NCBI GenBank assembly: GCA_003254925.1
Contig: QANZ01019395.1
Location: forward strand, 100,741-164,740
Direction: 5' to 3'
Length of the DNA: 64,000 nucleotides
Origin: Chamaecrista fasciculata
Lineage: Eukaryota; Streptophyta; Magnoliopsida; Fabales; Fabaceae
Shown here: in pieces, positions 1-11,507 of the stretch
How the letters are laid out: each line of letters begins with the position of its first letter
Position numbering within the stretch: position 1 is the first letter of the stretch
Notes under the pieces: model-generated
The model's database searches: none
What the model saw: only the letters and a program-made list of their open reading frames with translations
Told to the model about the DNA's origin: nothing
Made by a program: the position numbers and the translations under genes

Positions 1-415
1 GTTGGTTGGGGGTTTTAAAATGACTTGGGGATTCCCACTGATAATTGGGGGCTCCATAATTGTACCCGTCATCCCTTTGGAAACTTTGTTGACAATTCAA
101 TCCAAAATTGGTGTTGGAAGAATGATTACCTTCTTGAGGATGTCCCAAAAATTGTGGATTTGAAATTGGGAGGGCTCCATTAAGATGGAAACAATCACTA
201 GCCGAGTGGAAGCGACACTTGCAAAATGAGCAAGGAAGAGAAAACATATCAAGTGATTGTGGCCTAGGTGGGCACGGTGAAGCTTCTCTAAACTGCACTG
301 GATAACCATTGTTCCTCTAGAAAGAAGAATATGAATGACCATAAGAATCATATGACCAATAATATGAATTAAAAGAATTATAAGGATTATGAGGAGAGAA
401 ATATCTTCTATTCAT
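1..415 (-). pseudogene. gag fragment of an LTR retrotransposon (window edge)
   Basis: Read on the minus strand from an ATG at 413-415, one frame gives a Tyr/Ser/Asn-rich start, one stop codon (TAG at 317-319), then an open frame to the window edge. After the stop it contains a retroviral-type zinc knuckle, C-x2-C-x4-H-x4-C, read as CSFCKCRFHSASDC (about 183-224). Gag proteins package element RNA into particles. A primer-binding site lies upstream at the expected place. The in-frame stop marks a decayed copy. The rest of the element is outside the window, so lineage is inferred (Ty3-type, from the tRNA-Asp primer site) and not shown by a polymerase. Confidence 0.6.
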
Positions 416-629
416 TCAAACTCAATCAATAAAACTTAGAAAACGTCCTCCTAAAATCACCTAAAAAATTTCCAAACAACTCGATTTTTATTTTTTATAT
501 TTTTTTTCTTTTTGAAATAAACCCAAAAGAAGGTGTTTGAGGGAGTAAAAACAAAACTCCCTAAAATCACTCAAACAAAACCCAAAACAAATAAGCAAAT
601 CAAATTTATCGAAGAACCAAATGAATGGC

Positions 630-647
630 TCTCCGGCAACGGCGTCA
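630..647 (-). other. Retrotransposon primer-binding site matching tRNA-Asp
   Basis: On the minus strand this reads TGACGCCGTTGCCGGAGA. It differs at two positions from the site complementary to the 3' end of plant tRNA-Asp that Athila/Tat-type Ty3 elements use to start reverse transcription. It is about 215 bases upstream of the gag-like frame on the same strand. The LTR should therefore lie just to the right (from about 650). I could not fix its far end. Confidence 0.6.
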
Positions 648-1127
648 AATTTGACCGCGCCCGTTGTAAGGCATATCAAATAAATACTAGATAATGTACT
701 ATAGTGGCACAACTTAGATCGTCTCTCTCTCGGAGCCTCAAGTGAAAACACGATAAACAATAAGACGAGGATGTATATAAAGTTGGCAAATTTTAGTTGG
801 GAACTCTCGTTTTAAATTTGCAGTCCTACTTTTATTTTTAATCTGCTTGAGGGTTGCCAACTTGTTTAGTATATCGTTCTTCTAGAAACAAAAGATTGTG
901 AAATAATAATAACCTCTCTTTACTATTTGAGCTTGGATCTCCTAGTGAGTCCCCACTCCAGGGTCCTGCAGTGTGAGAGAAGAGAGGATGAATTAAGTGA
1001 AACGCTTTGTTTCATTTTTGCATTTTCATCATCTTCTCCCTCCTTTTCTCTCACATTGTGAGTGAGTATTTGAAACTTTTAGGACGTGTATTGGCAAGTC
1101 TGACTTAAGAATGATTCGAACAATCTG

Positions 1128-1574
1128 ATAATACTTTGGTATCTTGAGGTATGGACCATTTTCACTTTGGTACTCTATTCTTTCAAAAGTGATATTTTGA
1201 TATCCTATTCTATTCACCGTAGGCACTTTGGTATTCCAATTTTTTTTATTTTTTTGCGGAAAAAAGCACGTGCAGGTCAAATGCATGATAAAAACACAAT
1301 CCACCCTCCTAAATTCAAATTTCACGATTTAGCCTCCAAAAAACATGATTTACTATATACTTAAAGGCATATGATTTCGTGTTTTTTAGCATGAATTGTT
1401 AAATATGAGTTTAGGAGGGTGAATTTTATGTTTTTTACAATGCATGTGATCTGCACATGCTTATTTCTATTAAAAAAAAAAGTAAGGAAAAAAAGTTTTT
1501 GATATGAAAGTGCTAATGACAAATAAAACATGATATTAAAATATCACTTTTGAAAGAACCAAAATATAATTTAC
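1128..1574. mobile_element. Degenerate TIR element
   Basis: The left part holds repeated 'actttggtat' phrases. The right end reads back as their inverse and finishes in 'aatttaccc', the terminus shared by the TIR elements at 16613, 27782 and 36207. An inner inverted repeat around 'tttaggagggtgaattt' and 'cacgtgcaggtcaaatgcat' forms a second arm pair. No transposase frame is present. Boundaries are approximate and no target-site duplication was found. The rest of 650-2270 shows nothing else I can support. Confidence 0.4.
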
Positions 1575-2414
1575 CCTAAAATTTAAAACAAACAAATGAA
1601 CAATTCATCATTCTTAGCTTTTTGGCAACTTAATTTGTCTTCAACTTTCAGTGCAGTAGAATATCTTTCAAATGCAAAGTAAAAGTGAAAAAGAATGTAT
1701 TTTTTGATTTGGAATGTTAAGCCGTTAAGGTTCTACTTTTATAATTTCATTAAATTTTGAATTTCGTTATTACTTTGTGCCGATTCAATGATACGCCACG
1801 CCAGTGAATCCGGAAGATGATTCGGAAGTCGAAGATTTTAAATTTAAATTATGATTTAATGTAATTATGTAAGACACATAATATAGAAGAAAATAACATT
1901 TATATAATTTGTGTAAGATAAACAATATTTTTCAACTCCTTGTATGTAACTAATTATATTTTGTGGGCATTCATCAAATTGCTTTCCGATGCTTGGAAAT
2001 GTAAAATTTGGGTGAATGAAAGTTAGGAATGGATTGATTCTCTCTCCCGACAAACAAGAACAAAAAGAAACTACCCAAAAAAAAAAAACAAGAACAAAAA
2101 GAACTCGCTCACATGAAATCAATTGGTCTCATAACATATATTCTATCAGTTTCCAAGCCTTTTTCAGGTGACCACATTGTAGAAAACAAAACAAAACAAA
2201 ACCAGAGAAACCCAATCAACCAAAACAAAACATTGCTGATTTTCGTTTCATTAATTTTTTGTTTTTGTTTTTTTTAGCATTCAGAATTGGTAGGGACAAA
2301 ACTTTGTGTTGCTGGTAAGAGGTTGATTAGTTTTAAGTTTAACATGAACTGAGAAAACAGAGAGGAGTTCATATTAATTATAAGATTATACAAACAGAAC
2401 ACAAGAAGATATAT

Positions 2415-2614
2415 CTTTTTTTCATTTCTACACAGCAAAAATGAATTGCATTGAAAGAATACAAAGAAGAGAGGAGAATGAATGAATATAAGAATTGGGA
2501 AATTAAAGAAAGGCCTTTTTTTCATTTCTACACAGCAAAAATGAATTGCATTGAAAGAATACAAAGAAGAGAGGAGAATGAATGAATATAAGAATTGGGA
2601 AATTAAAGAAAGGC
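2415..2614 (-). repeat. Perfect 100-bp tandem duplication in the AG-peptide 3' UTR
   Basis: Bases 2415-2514 and 2515-2614 appear identical by eye, a direct tandem duplication of exactly 100 bp. On the minus strand the first unit starts at the base after the TAG stop of the arabinogalactan peptide gene, so both units are 3' UTR or downstream sequence. Perfect identity implies a very recent duplication or an assembly artefact. Confidence 0.85.
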
Positions 2615-2930
2615 CTAATGAATGATGTAAGTAAGAACCAAAGCCAGTAGCATGAGGACATATGCAATCCCTTGATCAACTGCTATACCTGTTCATCAAA
2701 TCAAACACAGCATCATCAACAACAAAAACAAACAACGTTATTACTTCAATTTGCCCATTAATTGAAATAATCAAAAACCAAACACAAACAACAAAACATA
2801 ACATACCATCACTTGTAGGAGCAGGCGCAGGAGCAAAATCAATGGATGATGATGATGCTGCTACCCCAAATCCAAGAACAGCACATATAGCCATTACAAA
2901 GATCTGAATTCTGAATATCATCATCTCCAT
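2615..2930 (-). CDS. Arabinogalactan peptide (AG-peptide, AGP16/20/22 type)
   Basis: A two-exon gene encoding a 65-residue precursor: exon 1 2930-2807, exon 2 2688-2615, with a GT-AG intron between. Residues 1-25 are a signal peptide. Next comes a short mature region with the Ala-Pro run FAPAPAPTSDG (about 32-42), whose prolines are the expected hydroxylation and arabinogalactan attachment sites. The hydrophobic tail from about residue 43 (IAVDQGIAYVLMLLALVL) matches the conserved C-terminal signal that AG-peptides exchange for a GPI anchor. The product is expected at the outer face of the plasma membrane and cell wall. Length, exon split and tail fit the family closely. The start is the first ATG of the frame; a second Met at residue 3 is an alternative. 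The specific biological role of this copy is unknown. Confidence 0.9.
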
Positions 2931-3142
2931 TGAAACTTGAAAGAAAAAAAAAAGCTTCAGTGAAGAAAAAAAAAAGCAAAATCAATGGCTTCAATTCCAA
3001 GTTGTACTAATGGGGCTTCATGTATATATATATATATATGAAAGAGAGAATCTTTTGTGGAATTGGCAAAGGTAAGAGCCACTCTGGCTACCAAAATAAA
3101 GGTGAGATTGTGTGACACGTGTAGGGCTGAGATTGTCGTCAC
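2931..3142 (-). promoter_or_regulatory. Upstream region of the AG-peptide gene
   Basis: A run of TA repeats at about 3023-3040 lies roughly 95-110 bases upstream of the ATG and could act as the TATA region. A G-box core CACGTG at 3116-3121, in the context ACACGTGT, lies about 186 bases upstream. Such cores bind bZIP and bHLH factors; their use here is inference. Confidence 0.4.
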
Positions 3143-3425
3143 GTTACACAGTCGAGCTGTAGTACAACCAAGGTATGATATGTATGAAGCTTTTAAATTC
3201 TAACGGCGGCCACATGCATTCTAAAATAAAATAATAATAAAAATAATAATTGCGTGCACCAAATCTACTATATATGTAACGACTATCAAAAGTTTCAAAA
3301 AATTTTCATACATGATTGAGCCGTTATCTTCCACGGAGACCGTTGGCTAAGAGAACAGAAGTTAACTATACTTTAAACGTGATTAGCCTCATTCAAAAAA
3401 GTGTTAAACATGGATACTCAAAAAG

Positions 3426-4277
3426 GCTAAAACCTCATTTTGGTTCTTAAAGTTTATCTTAAATCTCATTTTAGTCCAGAATATTTAGTCCTTAATGTTT
3501 CTCAATACTTCCATTTTATATTTTTTTTTTGGCCTGACAATATTTTCATTTTTGTTTTTAATAAGTTTCACAATTGGTCCCCGACTAATAAATATATATG
3601 ATCATGTTTCTATCAGTTTAAGTCTAAATGTAACAAAAGTAGAGCTACTGGTTACTCCTATGAATTCTTTCTCTTTCCAAATAGAATTGTCGGCAAATGA
3701 AGTCAAATCGAGCCTGATCATGCTCGGAAGTGGGTCACTCATTTCATTAAATTTGTCATATCTCTCTCGCTTTAAATGTAAATGAAATGAAATTGGAGTT
3801 TCAAATTACTATCCACAAGTTCTTTCTCTATTCAACTAGGATTGTCAACAAATAAAGTCAAATAGTATTATGAAAATAGGTTTGGTCAAAACACTAATAT
3901 CAGCTTTCAAAGTAACTTGTACTCTGATTTTGTCACATTCGAAATTAAAATGAGAGAGATAATACAAAATTCATGAAATGACCGACCCAATTTTAGCTCT
4001 GATTTGATCTTGTTTATTAGCAGTTATAACTAAGCAAAGAAAGATCTCTCATCAATAGTAACTTGTAGCTCTGATTTTATTGCATTCAAATTTGAAACAA
4101 GAGAGATAATATCACATTCAATAGTTTTTTTTTTTTTTTGGCCTAGATCACATTCAATAGTTAGGGACCAAAATAAAACTGTTGGAAAACATCAAAGACC
4201 AAAGCAGAATAGAAAAAAATATTAAAGATCAAAACAAGTTTAGGATAAATGTTAGGGACGAAAATGAGATTTTGACC
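3426..4277. mobile_element. Long-inverted-repeat element, 'R1' family copy
   Basis: The left end reads 'ggctaaaacctcattttgg' and the right end is its rough inverse, ending 'aaaatgagattttgacc'. The interior carries the signature of a repeat family seen at least six more times here: 'tctctcgttt', 'aagttcgaatgcaacga', 'gtcaacaaatgaagtcaaat', each in both orientations, so the element can fold on itself. No protein is encoded. A similar decayed unit runs from about 4299 to 4842. I call this family R1 for reference only. Confidence 0.5.
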
Positions 4278-4298
4278 TACTAAAAAAATAATTATATT

Positions 4299-4842
4299 AA
4301 GGTCAAAACCTTTTTTTTTGTTTTTGGTAATTAGATTTTTTTTGGTCATCATATTAGAATTAGATGGTGAATTTTGTTATGCTGATCAATCTTTCTATTT
4401 TGTTTTGATTTTCAGAATTTTTCTTTTGTTTCATCATTAGTTCAAAATATAATTTTATCTAGTTTATATCGTTATCTTTAAGTTATACACTTAATTGAAA
4501 TAATTTTTCTTTCGTATATATCTTAATAAATGAATTAGCAAAAAGAGAAAGAAAACTTTTCCATAAAAAAAATTAATCACAAATTTCTTCTCAATTTGTG
4601 ACTAAAATAAAATATTTTTCTTTTTCTCTCTTAACCTCACTTATTAGGACAAGTATAAGAGAGAAATCATCCATCATAATTATTCATGTCAACTATATAA
4701 TGGCAGAAACCAAACACAATCACGTTTTTAACAAGCGATAAAACAAATGCGAACATTTGAGGATTAAAATAAAAAAAAAAATAACTAAAGACCAAAACAG
4801 AATTTACTCTATAATTTGAGGGGCAAAATGAGATTTTAACCT
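4299..4842. mobile_element. Degenerate R1-like inverted-repeat unit
   Basis: It begins 'ggtcaaaacc' and ends near 'caaaatgagattttaacc', with AT-rich filler between. It lacks most of the R1 interior. It is placed with R1 on its termini only and may be an unrelated remnant. The stretch 4843-5440 is AT-rich upstream DNA of the receptor-kinase gene. Confidence 0.3.
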
Positions 4843-5443
4843 TACAATAAAGTAGTAGGTGAGTGAAATCTATTTACCGACAAATTCCCCATGTCATCTT
4901 TCCTTCTTTTAGGGCCTCATAATTGACCTAACAAATGAATACACAAGAAAAATAAAAATAGAAAACCACTAACTACTACGGTTTCCAGGTTCCAGGTTTC
5001 AAACCTCACTTTCCAAGCAAAAGATGTTCCAAGTTGACATGTCCTTTGTTCTTTAAAAAAAATTGACCCTACCATCTTCATTATTATAATACAACAATCT
5101 CAATACTACTTCATACATAACTTCCCAGCTTCTTCCAATTTCTTTATCTTTTCTTTATTTAAAGTCATTTCTCTGCCATTCACACAATTAAAATACCAAG
5201 TTGGTGTTTACTGCTTGATGATCGTCAAATCTGGCTTTCCTTTTGTTAATTCAAACACTTCTCCATTAGACTAGTTTTACCTCCTTTCTTTAATTGTGAT
5301 TCACGGGCCTCAAAGTATAATAAAATGCTTTTCATTGCACATTGGATCAAAATTAAAAATAAAAAAGGTCGACTCTCAAATTGTTCCTAGCATAGGTCAT
5401 TTTTCATTTTGATCCAAGAAGTTTTAAAATTTCATTGTGTACA

Positions 5444-5629
5444 GTGTACTGATTGTCTGCTTTTCTGTGGGCCGTGGCTACGTTGAGACCTCAAATAAAA
5501 ATCCGAACAAATTGACCCATGAAAGATACTTTCATTGCCATTTAGTAAAAATAATAATTGGATTTGATCACAGAGCTATAATTTCTTGATTCACCAAACC
5601 GGCACAAGGCTGCTATTCTATGTGGAAAG
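5444..5629 (+). promoter_or_regulatory. Proximal promoter of the receptor-kinase gene (also present in the pseudogene copy)
   Basis: This stretch matches 11170-11308 plus 12929-13004 upstream of the pseudogene, so it belongs to the duplicated unit. It contains a W-box core TTGACC at 5512-5517, a WRKY binding site common in promoters of stress-induced receptor kinases. The matching site in the pseudogene reads TTGTCC. No clear TATA box was seen. Confidence 0.4.
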
Positions 5630-8600
5630 ATGACAATTCCGAATGGGTTCTTCTTCTTGTTGATACTTCATGTCAGTCTTAGACTTTTAGTTCATGGGCA
5701 GCAACAAATAGGTTAGCATTTTCTGTAAACAGCATAACTATGGAATCCTTCGTTTTACCTTTGTCTTTGACATTACATAATGAATTCATGACATGGAATT
5801 ATTTGTTTTTTTTTAAGCTATGCTTCTAAATGGGGTAGCTGAATTGAAAATCTTATCTCACTTTCTGAAATCTTGCTTTTCTGAGTCTGCTTTTATCTTT
5901 CTGATCAGGCTTCATCAGCATTGACTGTGGTGATTCTGAGAATTTTGAATACACGGATGATACAACCAAAATTAAGTACAGTACAGATAAGGCTTACGTA
6001 CTCACAGGGGTTAACAAGAATATCTCCTCTGAATATGCATACCCAAATAATCCCAATCTTCCATTACCACTTTCAGATCTCAGAAGCTTTCCTCAGGGAA
6101 AAAGAAACTGCTACACCATAAAAACTGCAATAAGAGACCGTTTATACTTGATAAGGGCTTCCTTCTTGTATGGAAACTATGATGGCCAAAACAAGCTTCC
6201 AGAATTTGATCTCTATGTGGGTGTCAATTTCTGGTCCTCAGTGAAATTCAGAAATGCTTCAGAGCAAGTCACAATGGAAATTATCAGTATACCATCATCA
6301 ACAGAAATTGATGTTTGTCTCATGAACAAGGGATTAGGAACTCCTTTTATCTCAGAATTAGAACTTAGACCCCTTACTGATAACACCATTTATGGCACTG
6401 AGTTTGGGTCAAATGCTTCACTTTTACTTTACAAAAGATGGGACATTGCAGCTCTCAATGGAAGTGGTAGATATGAGGATGATATTTATGATAGAATTTG
6501 GTCTCCTTACAGTTCATCTTCCTGGGATTCTGTGAACACTTCCTCAGAAATTGATACCAGTGATAATGGCTATAGAGCACCATTTGAAGTCATTAGAAGT
6601 GCGGCTATACCGATTAATGATAGTGCTCCTTTGGAATTTTCATGGAAACCAGATGATTCAACTTCTAAATTTTATGTCTTCTTGTACTTTGCTGAGTTGG
6701 AGAAGCTTGAAAAAAAGCAATTAAGGGAGTTCAGAATATCCTGGAATGGTTCTCCATTAATTAGATCTATAATACCACGTTACTTGCAAGCAGATATTGT
6801 ATCTAACTCAAAATCCTTGGTGGCAAATGAACATCGAATTTCCATTTATAGAACAGATGACTCAACCCTCCCACCTATCCTCAATGCAGTTGAGATTTAT
6901 GTAGTAAGAGAGCTAGATTCAGTCCCAACTTTTGAACAAGATGGTATATATATATGACTTGTTTACTTGCATGCTTGCAAATTATGGTTTGATTTTTCCT
7001 TTAAGCGAGTTCACTATATATAATCGCAGTTGATTCTGTCACGGCTATCAAAGAAACATATGGAGTTCAAAGAAACTGGGTTGGTGATCCTTGTGAGCCT
7101 AAGGACTATTTCTGGGATGGCTTGAAATGCAACTATAGCGATTTGCTTCCTCCACGAATCATATCACTGTGAGCACTCTCTATGTATCCTTAATTTCTCA
7201 TCTTTTCAGTTTTCATTCCCCAAATATATTGCATGAATATAAAGTTTCATGAGAGTGCATTTTGTCTTGATAGGAACTTGAGCTCAAGCAATTTAAGTGG
7301 GGGAGTGGCTTCTGCTATTTCAAATCTCTCATCATTGGAGTATTTGTATGTACATATTTAGAAAATTGTAACACACTTGTTTCTGTGGATTATATGTATG
7401 ATATCACTGAAAGCACATTATTTTTTGTGTCAGGGATTTGTCAAACAATCACTTAACAGGATCAATGCCTCAGTTTCTGGGAGAAATGAGATCCCTTCAA
7501 TTCTTGTAAGTCCTCAAAAGTTGGAGTTATAGTGTCCTGAATCTTGGTACAGCATGGTCATAGCTGTTACAAGAACAATTGAATTCTTTGTAGGAATTTA
7601 AAAGGCAACCAACTCTCAGGTTCTGTCCCTGCTAATCTTCTAGAAAGATCAAAGGATGGTTTACTTACTCTGAGGTATGCCTGCTTGAACTGACCTATGA
7701 GGCTTATCTCATGTTTAATTCTTTTTTATTTAGTAAACATACAGTTTAATCCCTAATAGATACACATGTTGACAATTCAATCATTGAAAGTCTAACATGC
7801 ACATTTTAATCCTTGAAAGTCATGGAGGTAATATAGTTTAGTCCTTCTTTTTTAGCTTTTAGGGACTAAAGAGTGTAAACTAGATTTTTAGGGACTGAGT
7901 TGTAAACTCTTATATCTTTCAGGGACCAATTTACATGTTTCCTTTTTTTTTTTTCGTGAAACTAACAAAAACACCATGTTTCAGTGTGGATGACCAAAAT
8001 ATTTGTGGCTCTGATACATGCAAGAAAAAGAAGAACATTGCTGTTCCAATTGCTGCTTCAGTATCATCTGTTCTAGTATTGTTGAGTGCTATAATCATTA
8101 TTATTTGGAAACTTAGAAGAAACAAACAATCAGGTAATCCCAAATTATACTTTACAGAAGCAGTGAAAGTGAAAGGTCTGTATCTGATATCAATTTCTAT
8201 ATGAACCAAAGATGAAGAGACACAAAATGACAACAAAGGAGGAAGAACTATAGCATCCAAGAAGTGGCAATATAGTTATGAGGAGGTGTTAGAAATCACC
8301 AACAACTTTGAAGAGGTCATAGGGAGAGGAGGATTTGGAGTAGTGTATAGTGGAATTTTGAAGGATGGGACCAAAGTCGCGGTGAAGATGCTTTCTCCAT
8401 CGTCATCTCAAGGGCCAAAGGAATTTAAGACAGAGGTAATTACTACTTTTTGTTCTGACACTAAAAGTTCAATCACCATCAGAATCATCATCAGGAGAAA
8501 ATGGATTATGGATTGCAGGCTGAACTGTTGATGACAGTTCATCACAGAAATTTGGTGTCCTTCATTGGCTACTGTGATGAAGATAAGAAGATGGCACTCA

Positions 8601-10167
8601 TATATGAGCACATGACCAATGGCAACCTAAAACATTACCTCTCAGGTTGGTTCATTGACATCTCATGCCCTGCTCTTTGCAATATACTTTTTGACCTTGT
8701 TGCAAATAGCCCTCTCAATCTCTACGCTTAGCAAATAGCTCCCTTTGATCTAGTCACAAATAACCTAAACTATCAAACCTAGCAAATACCCTCCTTCAAC
8801 TATGGTCTAGTTGTAAATACTCCCCATGAAATATAAAATTTAGCAAATAAACCCTTGACGTTCAATAGGTTATTTGAAACTAGACCATAGTTGAAGGGGA
8901 GGATTTGATACATTTGATAGTTGAGGGGGTTATATACAACTATGCCAAAGTTGAAGCAGGTTATTTGCTAAGTTTGATAGTTAAGAGGGCTAATTGCAAC
9001 TAGACTATAGTTGGAGGGGGTTATTTTCATTGTTCCCTTCCAAATAAAGAAAAGAGAGAAAGAGAGCATCTTCATTTGAGATATATATCATGGATGGATG
9101 CAGATAGGAACTCACACAATTTGAGTTGGGAAAGAAGACTTCAGATAGCAATTGATGCAGCACAGGGTGAGTATATTAATTAGTAGTATATTGATTTTAT
9201 GCTCTCATATATATTTGATTCTGTAGTGATATTTGATATCTTTTTGAGTTGCAGGACTAGAATACTTACACCAAGGATGCAAGCCACCTATAATTCATAG
9301 AGATGTGAAGACTGCCAACATTTTATTAAGTGAGAACCTAGAAGCTAAGATTGCTGATTTTGGCCTCTCCAAGGTGTTTAAGAATGATAACACCAATGTA
9401 GAACCTGTCATGGGCACCACAGGCTACCTTGACCCGGAGTAAGTAACACTATTATAAGACAAAAACTCTATTTTGGTCCCTCATGTTCTTACTTTTTACA
9501 AATTTAGTTGAATATTAGATAGAGAGACTAATATTGATTAAAAAAGATATATATTTTGTAAGGGATTAAATTGAGAAGAAAATTTGAGGGACCAAAATAG
9601 AATTTTTAGTCATTATTAAAGGACTCCTAATCACAAATTCACAAGTAAGAACACAATGAGTGAGTAAGACTTAGCCGTTTTTCATAGTTAGTTAATGCAA
9701 GCAGCAACATGTGCTCATTGTTCAGGTACTACAAAACAAGGAAGTTGAAGGAGCAAAGTGATATTTATAGCTTTGGAGTAGTGATATTAGAGCTAATAAC
9801 AGGTGAAGCAGCAATTATAAAAGGGGAAGAATTGATGCATATTCTACAGTGGGTAAGACGTGAACTTGAAAAAGGGGATATAAGCAGAATCGTAGATCCA
9901 AGGATGGAAGGCAAATTTGGTGTTGCTTCTATGGAGAGAGCTTTAAAAGTAGCAATGGCATGTAGTGCATCAAGCAGCATTCACAGACCAAAGATGGATT
10001 TTGTGGTAGCAGAGCTCAAACATTGTTTGGAAATGGAGTTGCCTTGTCATAGTGAAACTTCTGAGATACCAAGTACTAGTGAGATTTATAGTGAATTATG
10101 TATCAGCTCCTCCGAACCATTTTCCTCCATAGATTCTGATCCTATTACCTGCCCTTTTGCAAGGTAA
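5630..10167 (+). CDS. Malectin-like LRR receptor-like serine/threonine kinase (LRR-I type), intact
   Basis: Twelve exons give 889 residues: 5630-5711, 5909-6943, 7030-7168, 7274-7345, 7434-7505, 7594-7674, 7985-8133, 8212-8435, 8519-8645, 9104-9166, 9255-9438, 9726-10167. All junctions are GT-AG and in phase. Order: signal peptide (1-25), malectin-like ectodomain (about 28-370), GDPC motif (391-394), about three leucine-rich repeats (418-490), membrane helix (512-535), kinase (about 575-850). The kinase keeps the glycine loop GRGGFG (581-586), VAVK with Lys602, HRD (696-698), DFG (716-718) and [11 protein letters not shown], so it should be an active RD kinase at the plasma membrane. Family members (IOS1, SIF, FRK1 group) act in defence and stress signalling; its ligand is unknown. 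Intron 9 and intron 11 carry transposon remnants shared with the downstream copy. The ATG at 5630 is chosen because it opens a hydrophobic signal peptide; the ATG at 5620 is in a frame that stops early. Confidence 0.93.
8700..9035. mobile_element. Inverted-repeat element in intron 9 of the receptor kinase
   Basis: Phrases such as 'gcaaatagccctctcaa' and 'tatggtctagttg' on the left recur inverted on the right ('aactagaccatagttgaag'). The same insertion, further rearranged, sits in the equivalent intron of the pseudogene (about 15590-16118), so it entered before the gene duplication. No coding sequence. Confidence 0.5.
9463..9620. mobile_element. Small TIR element (MITE) in intron 11 of the receptor kinase
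   Basis: The ends are 'aaaactctattttggtccc' and 'gggaccaaaatagaattttt', inverted copies of each other. The pseudogene has the same element at about 16525-17240, where a second transposon interrupts it. It therefore predates the duplication. Confidence 0.6.
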
Positions 10168-10233
10168 TGTAAATGCAAAGTAAGGTTGTTTTGTAAACTC
10201 AAAAGACTTGTGTTATGAAACCAAACTCAATAC

Positions 10234-10424
10234 AATATTTGGTCAATTTTTAACCATCGGATTTCATGTTCGTCATTGAGATCGCGCCACGTGGCGACCT
10301 CATTTTATGAAACACATCGTTTCATCAAATGAAACGATGCATTTTGGTGTGTGTTAGTGAGACGTGCCAATTCTAGAGAACTTTAGAAGACTTTTCAATT
10401 CAAAAGGATCCGCGTCCAAATATT
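10234..10424. mobile_element. 191-bp insertion 3' of the intact receptor kinase, with stacked hairpins
   Basis: It is bounded by 'aatatttgg' and its inverse 'ccaaatatt'. The pseudogene copy lacks it, so it is an insertion specific to copy 1. Inside are two perfect or near-perfect hairpins: one around gcgccacgtggcg (about 10285-10299) and one pairing 'catcgtttcat' with 'atgaaacgatg' (about 10316-10340). No coding capacity. It may lie within the 3' UTR. Confidence 0.5.
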
Positions 10425-10429
10425 AAATA

Positions 10430-11169
10430 CCAATAAGTAGTTAATTGAAATGAAAATTTTACTTTCATGAAGAGCTCTTCACTTGAATAAGGATTAGTTC
10501 TAGTTAAAAGATGATTGCATTTTTTTTCCTTGTTAGGGTAAGATGAGTCCAAGTATTAGCCCAAAAGAGACCTAAAAAGTGAAGGCTCAATAACTTGGTT
10601 CATATGAATGAGAATATCTTGATTAGTGAAAGTGGAAGTGACTAGTGAATGAGAATATCTTGATTAGTTGGCTTTAACAATTTGGAGGACACTTGAATTC
10701 ACTACTAAGATATTTTAGATTTTTTATTTTAGTCTACTAAATATGTAACTTATTTTAATTTAGTCCTAATGTTACAATTTTTTTTTTGTCCGAATCCTGA
10801 TGTCTAAATTACACTACTTTTTGCCACATAATTCATGTGGGTCTGAGAGAAATGCCAACAAGTAGAGAAAAGATGTGACACATAAAAGGGACACGACGTT
10901 GTAAACAAAAAGAAAATGATAGATTTTAAAATAGGACCAATTTAAAAAAAGTTGGATGTTTTTTTTGCCTGAAAAAAAAAAGTTGAAAATTTTTTTAAAC
11001 ATTGTTGATGAAAATGAAAATTAACCAATAAATATATGATCAATATGACCATTGGACCAAATAAAAATAATTTCCTTAATTCAATCATTTTTTTTTTGGC
11101 AAAATTCCTTAATTCAACCATGCTTGTGTATCTGGTCATTCCAAAAACAGAAGAAAACATGCCTGTGTA
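10430..11169. other. Spacer between the two receptor-kinase copies
   Basis: The first 300 bases match the 3' flank of the pseudogene (about 17980-18735) and mark the end of the duplicated unit. A direct repeat 'gaatgagaatatcttgatta' occurs at about 10608 and 10648. The rest is AT-rich with no gene. Confidence 0.5.
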
Positions 11170-11346
11170 CACTATACTGCTTGTGTGTCTATTTGTGGGC
11201 CGTGATTACGTTGAGACCCCAAAAGTAAAAATTCTACCTATAGAACAAATTGTCCAAAAAAAGAAGTTTTCATTGCCATTTAGTAAAAGTAATAATTGAA
11301 TTTTGATAATATATAAAGAGAAAAAGACTGCAAACCCCACTATGAT

Positions 11347-11507
11347 GGGAACTGGATCCACTGCAGTGCATTATTTGCACTGCAGTGTAGAGAGAGAAAG
11401 AGAGAATTAGAGAGAGAAACGTGAGCCCCACAAGTATTTTCTATCTCTAACTCTCTCTTTCTCTCTCTACACTGCAGTGCATTTGCACTGCAGTGGATCC
11501 AATTCCC
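11347..11507. mobile_element. Palindromic-ended MITE with 8-bp target duplication
   Basis: The ends are 'gggaactggatccactgca' and its inverse 'tgcagtggatccaattccc', with one mismatch in the first 24 bases. The centre is built of 'agagagagaaag' and its inverse, so the whole 161 bp can fold into a hairpin. The flanks 11339-11346 and 11508-11515 both read actatgat, an 8-bp duplication typical of hAT elements. It is part of the transposon block that splits the pseudogene promoter. Confidence 0.7.

Noticed and set aside
488-760. 90-codon minus-strand frame
   Set aside because: It runs across the retrotransposon leader and primer-binding site in a frame with no gag similarity. A chance frame.
8286-8731. 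Separate short kinase-like frames in the receptor gene
   Set aside because: They are single exons (8 and 9) of the 12-exon receptor kinase extended into introns, not independent genes.
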